Shown one piece after another: positions 47,201-57,800 of a stretch of 64,000 bases of DNA. Positions within the stretch are counted from its first letter, which is position 1, and every line of letters begins with the position of its first letter. The DNA comes from Tribonema minus. Lineage: Eukaryota > Sar > Xanthophyceae > Tribonematales > Tribonemataceae. Both the position numbers and the translations under genes were made by a program. The notes under the pieces were generated by a model, which was not told the origin of the DNA, ran no database searches, and saw nothing but the letters and a program-made list of their open reading frames with translations. The stretch is taken from contig JAFCMP010000033.1 in the NCBI GenBank assembly GCA_017506865.1, positions 310,001 through 374,000 on the forward strand, written 5' to 3'.

Positions 47201-50200
47201 TACACTGTCAAGTGCCACCACTGGCGGCGGCGGCAGCGGTCATCTTCACCAGGCAATCATGCATACACATTTGTTGAAGTACTTGTTGAAGTTATGACGT
47301 GACGCAGCAGTGCCAATGGGCAGAGGACAGCAGACACGGAAGCGACTTCCGCAACAGTGACCAGTGGCCGATGTCAGGGCCAACATACAATGAAATGTAT
47401 CACACCGCGCTTCACGAGGGCAGCTGGGTTGTTCTTGAAGTCGGCCCCTGTTGTAGGTGCACACCAGCACACCCTAACCCTAAACCTAAGTCTAACCCCC
47501 TCCCTACAGCAACACCCACGCAAGTGAGAAGGCAGTGTTGATACTGACCCTTATCCACAGCGAGCGCTCAGAACGCGCCTGGGCCATTCTTGAGGTCGGG
47601 TCCTGTTGCGACCGCACACCAACACGGCCAAACCCTGACCCTAGCCCTAACCCCACTCCAGTGATCAGGGGCCAACACCAGGGTCAACATTTATCATTTG
47701 CATCGCATCGCACCTCATGAGCGCAGCTGGGTCAGTCTTGAAGTCGGCGTCGCTCATGAATTCCGCCCTGTTGTGACTGCATACCACACCCTAACCCTAA
47801 TCCTAACCCTAACCTTAACCCTTACCCTACTTGAAAGCGAGCGCTCAGAACGCACCTCATGAGCGCGCCTGGGTCATTCTTCAGGTCGGGCCCTGTTGTA
47901 ACCGCAGCAGTGAGCAGCAACGCCTCCAGCTTCGCTTTGGCCCACTGCGTCCGATCTGTCTCTTCCCAAGTGCTGCACAGCGATGCAATGCATGTAGCAG
48001 ACGATAGATCAGATGTGCGCGGATCTCATTGGTGTAGTTGGCAGGCGAGAGCGATGCAAAGGTGGCATGCTGGTTTTACCTCTGACATGCTGCATACTAG
48101 TAGACATGCCAGCTTTACAAAACACCACACTCTCGGTAGCACATGTACATTGACGTCAGGGGCGCTCTGCTGTTGGTGCACTCACACCAGGATGTGCATA
48201 CACAGGCGTGGACGCGCAGATGTTACACTGTACATGCTGCGTCAGTCGCAATGCAAACATGTACGAACATGAATATGGATGTGTGAAAAACATGAACGCG
48301 TGAAAACATGAACGGGGATGACAGGCAACAATTCCGCAGCACTATCATCCGAGTTGCAGCCACTGTTGCCAGCACCATATAGTGCACAGCGTAGTGTTAA
48401 AGCATCCGCACTGCGAGCCACAAATTGTGCGCACCAAGCCTACCTACCCCAGCCGCGTTCAACTCGCTGTCAGCACCTGCACTTCCCCCGAGCTACCACC
48501 AACATCAAATATGCACGTCAGAGTACATACATGGTGCTACCTACCTACCCAGCCGCATTCACTTGCTGCCGGCACTGACTCCCTCCTGCCGGCACTGACT
48601 CCCTCCTGCCGGCACTGACTCCCCCCTGAGCTACATACCAACAACATCAAACTGTATTCACGTCAGAGTCAAAGTACATGGCGCTATCTACGCGCCCAGC
48701 CGCGTTCCACTCGCTGCCGCCTGTGCTACCACCATAATCAAACTGTATGCACGTCGGACGACAGCAGCGCAACCTACTTACCCAGCTGCGTTCCACTCGC
48801 TGCCGGCGCCCGCACCCTCCTGAGCGCTGAGCTGTTTGCGCAGCGACGGCGCAGGCGACGCGGTGCTGCTGGTGCCCCCCACCGAGGGGGACAGTGCCCC
48901 CCCGCCCCCCCCCTCCCTCAGCTTGCGCTGCTCCTCGTCCAGCATGGCCTGCTCTTTATCGTCCAGTTTCCGCCTGCAGGGATGCGTCCGGGGGAGGGGG
49001 GGCAAAGTAAGTGTCTGAACAAGTACAAACACTGTAGAAACCATTGTGATGTAGTGACTGTTTGCGCATGCTCCCAGCAAGGGAGGCGTCCATACGCTCA
49101 ATTAAAGCATACGTGTAAACAAACTGGTGTGGAATAGGGTGTCCGCCCCTCAAGGCGCAAGTAAATAAAGTACAAAGACCTGATGTAGTGAGGGGTGTGG
49201 CGGATCGGCGCGTCGCCATGGAGAGACACCGGGTGCTGAGCAATGCGAGCAACATCCGCCCTCATAAAGTAAAGAACAGGCGCCTCACACGCGATAAGAA
49301 TGTGGTGAGCTGTTCGCATCTTCATGCATTCGTGTGTCGATATTGCCATGCGGAGCCTGAAGCAGCAGCATTGAAGGCGCTGGCCTAACCCTAGCCCTAA
49401 CCCTCACAACCTGGCAAAATGGGCTCAAGTCAACACTTTTGAGCAACTGCAGGCGAGCTGGAGCAAAACCCGCAGGCATCGGGCACATCATGCAGCCACT
49501 GACCAACTCTTTCAAAAGCATAGTGTCCTGCCGACGCATATCATTGAGAATGCCGTTCACGTTACAGTTGATGGTTTCTGCAGCCAACTTTCAGAAACTT
49601 CAACATTAGCAATGGCCGGACACCTATACCCAGCTCGACGATCCTCGAGTAACTGATGAACTTCAAGTCTTTGTGCTGCCCAACTAAGGCAGCAGTTTGT
49701 CTCACTGATTATCTTCAAGCCCTCCTACATCCCTAAAAGCAGCAGTCTCGACCGCAACCTTCACCTCATTCTGCGACCCCCCTGTGCTGTCAGCTTGTTG
49801 TCACTGACGATCTTCAAACCCTCCTACATGCCTAGATCCAGATCCATCACAACCTCAATCTCATTCTACAACCCACCTGAAGTAGCAGTACCCCTTCTTC
49901 TTGGTCTCGTTGATTATCTTCAAGTCCTCCTCCATCCCTAAAAGTAGCTCAATGACAACCTCAATCGTATTCTGAAATCCACCTGAAGTAGCGGTACCCC
50001 TTCTTCTTGGTATCGTTGATGATCTTCAAACCCTCCTGATCTATTACATAGGAGTCCTAGATCCAGCTCGCTCACAACCTCAATATCATTCTAAACCCAC
50101 CTGAAGTAGCAGTACCCCTTTTTCTTGGTCTCATTAATGATCTTCAAGTCCTCCTCGTCCAGATGATCATCATCGCCCGCCTCCGATGCCGCCGCAGGCG

Positions 50201-53200
50201 CCACCGCCGGCGCAGGCTGAGGTACGGGCTTGGGAATGGGGGTTTTCACAGGGGGCTTTGGGGGAATCAGCTTTGGGGGCTCCTGCACAACCCCCTTGTC
50301 CCCCCTGTCTTTCAGCCACTCCTCCCTGGTCTGCGCCCCTAGGCCGACTGCGACCCTGTCCTCGTTGCTCTGAGGCGGCTCAGAACGGCAATGTGTAGAA
50401 CAAGACGGAGGGGTCAGTGCTGGCCATGACAGATTGGGAATGAAGGCATTGGCACACGCTTCCAAGTATGTGCAAGTGTGGATAGCAGCACCTAGAAAAC
50501 ATTGCCGTTATGTCGCAAAGCTCTGGCGCTGCATACTTCAAGGTTATGTGGCAACAAGGCTGAACAACTGGCGATGCTGCAAATCACCTTGTATGCTTGC
50601 GTGAGTAGAAGGTGACGGGTGTTGTGGACAGCTGAGAACAGATACTATCAGGCATAAAGAACACATTTTAAATCAGTCTTGTCTTCAGATTTCGGCCACT
50701 ACGCATACATTGGCATACGTACAGATCATGTATACGGTATACATATACGTTATTCGCATTATATGAATTTTCATCTACGCTGGTTGGCAACCGTATTCAA
50801 GGTACATACATACATGCCTGTTGCCAGTCGCGCAGCTGAGCGGCGGTGCGCTCTGCCTACAGAAGCAGTGAGAAAGCATTGCTGTTGTGTCGCACAGCAC
50901 TGACATTGCAAACTTCAAGGTGCATACATACATACCTGTTGCCAGTCGCGCAGCTCAGCGGCGGTGCGCTCCGCCTCCGCCGCCGTGCGCTTCTTCCGCT
51001 CCTCCTCCTTGTCATCGTAGATGCTGCCGCCCTTTGAGAACATTCCGCCAAAGCTCGCCTTGTCCAGCTGAAGTCAACAGCGCGCAGTAGAGTGGCAGTT
51101 ACGGTGACATGCCGATGACTCTGACTCTACCCTTCTACCCACAGCAAAGACTCGCATATGTCGTCTTGTCCAGCTGAGGTCAACAGCACACAGTGAGGTG
51201 GCACTTACGGTGACCTTGCCAACGACTCTGACTCTACCCGCCTACCCACATCACAGAATCGCGTGTCGCCTTGTCCCAGCTGAGGTCGACAGCACAGCGC
51301 ACGGTAGAGCGGCATTACGGTGACTTGCCAATGACTCTGACTCTACCCGTCTACCCACATCAGAGACTCGCATATGACTCATAATGCCCGCCTCACTTTG
51401 TGTTTCCTGACACACCGTGTTTGCCAACAACTCTGACACTATCCGTCTACCCACATCATGGACTCGCAGACTACTCGCATGCCTGTTCAACTTCATATCC
51501 TGACACCGCTCTCTGACAACATCAATTGGCACAGTTTCAGTACATGATTGCACTGCAAGTGTGTGTTGCAGTTGTTGTGGGGTATGTATATACACGATAT
51601 GTTCGCGTGGATGGGAACGTGAACACCTGCACAGACGCAAAGTTGACCCAAAGGTGCTCCACCATTCCCTGATTAAGACTTGGCAAATAGCTGCAGGGGG
51701 CAGTGCATGTGTTTCGATGCAGGCAAGTGCCGGTGACGCAACTGCCGTTCTCTGCCAGCATAGCCCGAACCGGTGCGGCAAGCCCATACACAGCGCACTA
51801 CACATGAAATTGAGAAATGAAGTCGTGAAGTGCGCACAGTTGATCCAATGTGGACTGTGATAGTTTGACGAGCGCAGGTGCCACGCAACCACCGCCATGT
51901 GCACCGTAAAGTGTACCACCACCTGAGCCTCCTTCAACTTCAAGTACATTTGGATAGTGTTGACGGCACAACCCCTGAGTCTACTTCAACTTGAAATATA
52001 TCCAGTGCCCGGCATCACGTGACTTGCCTTCTTCTGCTCCACCAGCCTCTCCTTCACCGCCTTCAGCTCTTTCCGCGCCGCCGCGTTTTTGGGGTCCATC
52101 TTGATGACCTCAGCGAGATCAGTCTGCGCACCGAGTTGAGGTTGGAGTTGATGTTGAGAGATGCGTTGGGCAATGACGCAAGAGTGAGGCCGAGATGCTA
52201 GAGATGATGCAACTTCAAAAGACATAATGAGGTGTGTTTCATAATAGTTCCAAGCTGTAGCATCCACCAGCAGTGAGATGCCATGCTCTAGATTAACCGC
52301 TTAAAAACAAAAAAAATCAGCCCTCTCTTCGATCTGACAGCGAATCAAGAAATTGTGCAGTTGACTCTCAACTGCAAGCCCACCAATCCCTCCACGCAAT
52401 ATGTCAAGGCGCGACCAGGCGGGGCTTGGCAGTATAGTACTGAGTGTACAGTATGCACAAGGCAAAGCTTGCTAATCACACTAATTAGTAAATACATGAT
52501 GCTCTTTCAGCGCCCTGAAATGATGTTGTACCTACCAGCGCCCAACACATCCGCACTGTCCGCGCGCAGCCTTGCTGGCACCGTACACGATGATGTTGAA
52601 GTTTTTGTGCTCGCTAAACTCCAAAATTTCAGCAGCACAACATCAAGAGGTGACTTGCCTTGGCCTCCTCCAGCATGCCAAACGCCGCGCGCGCCACGCC
52701 CCTCCTGAACATCGCTTTCGTGTTGTCCGGCTGCAGTTGAAGAGCGGTGTCGGCAGCCTGCGCGCGCGATTGCAGGTGCAGTCACATGTCACTTGAAGTT
52801 TCACATGATACTCGAAGTTGCACGTCAAGAGACTGGTTGCATGCTGGTGTCCAGTGCAATCACATGCCGCTTGAAGTTTCACATGCCACCCCGAAATTTC
52901 AAATGTCACTTAAAGTTGCATCCGAGAACAGTGTCGCACGCAGCGCATGTCACTGACGTTGCACTCCAGAGAGCAGTGCGTGGTTTGTGTCGTGCGCAGA
53001 GCCGGCGGCTGCCGCGGGTGCAACGGCCTAAGTACAGTTACAAAGTAGCCCGCATGATTTCCAGCATGGTCTCCCGAAGTACAGCGCGATAGAGCAAAGT
53101 ACAGCGCGATAGAGCAAAAAAAAAAGTCGTTCCCCCCTGTCTCTACCTACAGGACCTCACCCTTCCCTACTGAGGTCGTGACCATGCTCCGGCATGTTGC

Positions 53201-54744
53201 GCATTTGCAGAGGTCAGGCTTGAAGGTGAGAGCGGAGACGCCAACCAGTAGATGCGCTGAAAGCACTGCGTCGAAGCGAGGTTACGCAAGACATGGCCTC
53301 ATGATCCCAAGTTGAGCGTTGCTACATGCCAACTTCAAGGTGTGACTCACCCTGATCGCCTCGCCAAACTGCGACAGTTTCGTGCACGCCAGCGCCAGGT
53401 TCAGGCTGAGCATCACCTTGAGGCCTGCAGTAACAAGAGGACAAGCATCGCCATGGGTGTAGGCTGGTATCAATCCACGATGGTAGATCAGAAACAACAC
53501 ATTTCCACTGTTATTGCTCAAGCCGGGAATCACCGTGAGCTCTGCTGGAGCATCAACTGGAGCGTGGTGGCAATCCGTCATAGCAAGTCATGAAGGATAG
53601 TGGAAGTGTACGCCGCAGGAGCATACAGCAGATAGTTGTCGCCTGTGGTGCATTCAGTCAACGTGGTGAGCGCCCATGCTGGCAGAAAACAAAGCTGAGC
53701 GCATGCAGAGAGTTCTTGTACTCATTGAATCGTGCATGGCGCGGATACAGTCAAGAGCGTGATGCATTGTTACGGTGCAGCATTTCACGTGTGACTGAGG
53801 CGCACAAGGGAGGTTCGCTATTAAAGGTATTTGGCGAACACTATGTACTGCACGTACCTGATGCTTGCTCCTCTCCATAGATGGTATTGACAATCTGCAG
53901 CGCAGTGAAATGCAAGCAGGCAGCGAAGTCAATGAAATGAGGTTTGTGCATCCCTGATAAGTGCAGGTGCTAACAAGGGCTTCTGCAGGGGGCTCATTGC
54001 AGTTACAGATGCGACATGACAGACTTATTGCAATGGTGAACATGGATCAAACCAGCGTAGCACCACCGTCTAGAAGAATTGCACAGCCCACTGCAGGTTG
54101 CGACAGGAAGTTCCCACTGAACACATGGCAGCAGGCGTCCATCAGTAACTGTCTGAACAGGAGGCATTTACAGTGGCGTACCTTCAAGCCCCTCTCGTAC
54201 ATGCGCTTTGCATCCTCCACCTCGTTGTTCTTGATGGCATCGTTGCCTCTGCAGCAGGACGACGACATGCACACACCGTGAAGACTTTCATTCTTCGGGA
54301 ACAGTGAACTAGCACAAGGCAGCAGCTGGGGTTCCGGATCTCCCCTCTTTCACGAAAGGAGTGAGGGCATTGGCTTCAGAAAAGCTTCGTCAACGACAAA
54401 CAACAGCAGGAGTGACAAAGCACACTCCAAGGACAGCGGCTGAAAAGCGATCCTGCTCAGCTCAAGTACCTGTCTTTGAAGCTGAGAGCTTTCAGCAGCT
54501 TAGCTTCGGTGTTGTCGCCTCCAGATGAAAAGTCGATGTCGTCGCCGTCGTCCTCGTCTGTGGAGTCTATGTTCATGGAAGACATATCAGGTGCAGCGAC
54601 TGTGGCAGCCTCGTTCTCGCTGTCAGTGGCGGGTTGGCCAGCTTCGGCAGCAGCAGAGTCCACGACCATGGGCTCCTCTGGCGCTGCGACCTCCATGGCA
54701 GCGTCAGAGGGCTCCATCTCTGCAGCAGCGCCTGCTTCACTCAT
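44219..54744 (-). CDS. Hsp90 co-chaperone: carboxylate-clamp TPR fused to Aha1 N-terminal domain
   Basis: Twelve exons join in phase: 54744-54470, 54248-54182, 53416-53351, 52757-52659, 52123-52028, 51067-50936, 50369-50101, 48973-48782, 47972-47856, 45982-45775, 45138-44989 and 44338-44219, giving about 596 residues. After an acidic N-terminus, residues 88-200 form an immunophilin-like TPR domain. All five EEVD-binding clamp residues are present: Lys90 and Asn94 (KDRGN), Asn120 (LNLALAC), Lys150 and Arg154 (KAMFRR). A charged, Pro-rich linker follows. Residues about 390-596 match Aha1_N: SEWNAAGTWEETDRTQWA, then MEGDASVVCVRGRRRWLFDF and TYKGTFKLVDV, with an Ala/Gly insertion. The C-terminal Aha1 (START-like) domain is absent. 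Expected role: bind Hsp90 by both ends and stimulate its ATPase, in the cytosol. Introns 4 and 5 use GC donors. The spacing between exons 2 and 3 may hide a small exon. Confidence 0.85.
45517..45775 (-). repeat. Copies of the TPR-Aha1 exon 10 donor edge
   Basis: Two decayed copies (near 45740-45620 and 45600-45517) repeat the end of exon 10 around AGCATGACGCTCAAGTGGCG and its CACGGTGCGCA context, downstream in the transcript. Confidence 0.85.
47400..47905 (-). repeat. Copies of the exon 9 donor edge
   Basis: The exon 9 end (GACCTGAAGAATGACCCAGG to CTCATGAG|GTGCG) recurs as decayed copies near 47790-47700, 47612-47562 and 47460-47407. They are separated by TTAGGG-type tracts. The first copy in transcript order is used. 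Confidence 0.8.
48430..48782 (-). repeat. Copies of the exon 8 donor edge
   Basis: The exon end GAGTGGAACGCAGCTGG|GTA recurs as variants (GAGTGGAACGCGGCTGGG, AGTGAATGCGGCTGGGTAGG and others) ending near 48691, 48546 and 48447. An additional 18-bp triplication, TGCCGGCACTGACTCCC(T/C), lies near 48570-48625. Confidence 0.8.
49690..50101 (-). repeat. Four or more copies of the exon 7 donor edge
   Basis: The exon end EEDLKIINETKKKGYCYF plus its AG|GTGGGT donor is repeated at about 110-bp intervals. Strong copies end at 49983 and 49877; weaker ones lie near 49800 and 49710. The copy ending at 49877 encodes the same peptide as the used exon. Confidence 0.9.
50808..50862 (-). repeat. Copy of the exon 6 donor edge
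   Basis: Repeats the exon 6 end (ERTAAELRDWQQ region) with ATGTATGT donor context, about 125 bp downstream of the used donor at 50936. Confidence 0.8.
51040..51380 (-). repeat. Three tandem units around the exon 6 acceptor
   Basis: Units of about 105 bp contain AGCTGGACAAGGCG-like exon starts behind GTTGACCTCAG-like acceptors, with shared ACTCTGACTCTACCC spacer. They start near 51067 (used), 51172 and 51275. The copy in use is the last in transcript order. Confidence 0.85.
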
Positions 54745-54876
54745 GGATTCAGCAGCAGCTCACAGCTACACTGTGAGACGCGGTGATCTCGAAAAAATAG
54801 CCACACCGCTCAACCCAGGATCTATCCCGGGACATTTCTCGGGGTCAGCCGATACCACACGCTGTTAGCTGGCAAG
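54745..54876. promoter_or_regulatory. 132-bp shared region between TPR-Aha1 and DnaJ genes
   Basis: The two start codons diverge across only 132 bp, so both promoters must overlap here unless a promoter lies inside the other transcript. An inverted repeat CTCACAG-CTACA-CTGTGAG sits at 54759-54777. I looked for heat-shock elements (alternating nGAAn and nTTCn) and found no convincing array. Confidence 0.6.
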
Positions 54877-57800
54877 ATGTCTGCGGCGGCGACGGCGGGA
54901 AGGCTGCTCGCGAGACACAGCCGCTGCGCGCAGCACCTGACGACATGCGCCAGGCAGCACCAGCAGCTGGTTGGCGGGTCTATGTCTGGAAGTGCTAGAC
55001 ACTTGCATTACCACCATCAACAGGGACAGCACCGCGCTGCCTGCGGCTTCGCCCCGGCAGGTCAGATTAGGCAGTACAGGAGCAGTGGAGCTGCCAGGAG
55101 GGACGACGAGTACTACAACGTGCTAGGCGTGTCGCGGTCGGCCACTGCTGTCGAGATCAAAAAGGCATGTCACACTTGACTGTTGCCAGACTAGAAAAAC
55201 CGTGCTAGTTTTGTACCTTGTGCCTGTCTGACCAAGCAGATTCGTCAGCTGCTGTCTGCTTCGTTGATGTTCGGTCACCATGGCACCCAATGACCACATC
55301 TTCTTTGTGAAATGCGGCCCTCACACGTGATGGACACGCACTGCTCTTGCCCTATAAATTGTGTTTTCTCAGGCCTACTTTGCACAAGCAAAGAAGTACC
55401 ATCCGGACGCAAATCAAGGCTCCGACGATGCAAAGAAACAGTTCCAGAAGGTCACAGAGGTAAGCGTCCAGCCTGCTGTTGATCACATTGATTCGGCAGA
55501 CCCAACTTTCATCATGCTGCTTTTTGAGCCACTGTTGAGTGCCAGAATACATGGAGCACTGAAGCGAGCATGCTGTGCCGCCAATTCGCTTGATTTCTAG
55601 TGCAACATCAGACCAATGATTGTGTATGCTACCTGTCCAACTTCAATTACACTCACTCGAGCGCACCTAACGCCATCTGAATGTCGCCAACACAGGCCTA
55701 TGAGATCCTGGGCAATGTGGAGAAGCGGCAGATGTATGACCAGTTTGGAAAGGCAGCGGTGGATGGGAGTGGCGGAGGCGGGGATCCATTCGTAAGTGCA
55801 ACTTTCAACTTTTTGCACAATCACATCTGTTGGGCGCCCAGCCGTGAATCACGTCAGCCTGCACTTGCGTACATTTCATCAACATTTCATCAAGTAACGG
55901 TCGTGATTGGTTGCACACGCCAGCGCTGTATCAAAATGCTGCTGGCTGCATTGTGACCTGCAAAATGTTCATTGGAGAGGTGCGCGCAGAGCACTGCAAT
56001 TGCAATAATCAAGTTGAAGTTTACTCACAGTTGAGGATGATGCTCGCCACAAGCAACAAGCAGTGCTGTAGGCTGGCTGTAGAATTGCATGACCATGGCC
56101 CATGAAGTTTCAGTGGAAGCAGAATGTTTTCAAACACGAAAAGCAGCAAGCCACCACGAGTGTAATGCCTGACCTCAATTGCTGCTCATCATCAGAGAGC
56201 CTCGCCAAAAAACTGTACCACCGGCATGTCGATGGACAGTCCCGTGAGTGTGGTAGCCACCATGAGCACCATGATCCACGCAGAGCACTTCATTCCCTAC
56301 ACGCATAGGAAGCGCAACCAGTGAATGAAAAATGAATCAAAAGGATCGTTGAGCTCTAGGTGACAAGGGATGGTTAGCCGCAAGTGCTTTCCACCAGTAA
56401 CCGTGGTCGCCGCAGTGACTAGTAGCCAACTGTAAGCGTGCTTTCATGCTATTAGACACCCCCCCATACTGGACAAGTCAACAAACACTGACCTGCCAGA
56501 CCTGCTTGCGTCACTGGTTGACAACGACACTGCTGCCCGTCAGCTGACACTACACTACATCGCCTGTCATGTCAATGCTCTGTGTTGCCTGTGGTGGTGT
56601 TGCTGTGACAATACTCAGGGGGGGTTTGGGGGAGGGGGCTTTGGGGGTGACCCGTTTGGCGGCTTCTCGGGCATGTATGGGCAGCGCATCAATGTGGACC
56701 CACAGGACATATTCGGCGCGTTCGAGGAGATGTTCGGGCGGGGGGGGTTCCAGAAGGGGGCGAGGGGGCCACGGAGGGGACAAAATCTGCAGGTGCGAAT
56801 TGCGCTGATCAAAAGTAGAGTATGCGCATTTGTGTATGCGTGTATGGCTGATGCTTGCGCGAGGCTCATCTAGCGGATATGACCGTGCTTGCCAGTCTTA
56901 TGCGTACTGTGATTTGTTGATGGGGGGTCGCCAGCGGGGGTTGAGGGGGACCAGGAGGGGCCAAAGCCTGCAGGTACGCATTCATTGCGTGTGCCATAAT
57001 TGAAGCAGCGGCGTCCACAGCTAATGGTCACTGCTTGAGCCTCGTCTTGTGGACTTAACTTGTGGATGGTGAGGTCAGTAGTGGGCGTTCTGGACTGTGC
57101 TGAAGGGCATGCTTAGGTGACAAATAGGGGGGCAGCGGAGGGGGGTGTCAGTGTCAGTGGGGCCGCAGGGGAGGGGGGGGGGGGGATGAGGCTGCTGAGC
57201 ATACGTGGTGAACGTTCACCAGATGCCAGAGATGATCAAGTTTGAAGCCTGCAGCCAGTTGCTGTGGACAGGCACTGCGTGGCGCAGCGCTACAAGGATT
57301 AGAATGCGACTCGCGTCATGCGGCACTTTACTCTGCAAGGCAGGGGACGCTCACACATCAGCTGTGCCAGCAAAGTGCCGGCATCACTTGCAGAGAGCCT
57401 CAAGGGCCTTATTGTGACGAGCGCAGCTCATCAACCCTCTTGTTGAGTTGTTAGAGTGTTTTTGCAGTGGATTGCTAGAGGTATCACTGACTATATGCAA
57501 AATCAGATGCCCTACACGTGTTTACACATGTAAAGCTCAACATTGCTTACTGTGCTACTGGCATCTGTGGACTGCTGCTGACTAGACGACCAGCGTACAA
57601 TAGTTTTTGAGCATGCTCATTTCAACTTGAACTGGAAGCGTCTGCTCACAGGAGTCTGTTTCACACAACCAAATGTTGTATTCCAAATTGACGTTGTGCC
57701 AACCTCGCGCACACAACCACAATAGTTGTCGAACTGGACACCTGATCCTGAAAGAAAGCAGCCACCCAGTCTAACGTAATCGCAACCCTAACCATAACCC

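Noticed and set aside
54745-54876. Heat-shock element array in the divergent promoter
   Set aside because: Only isolated TTC and CGAA words. No alternating nGAAn/nTTCn triplet at the needed spacing.
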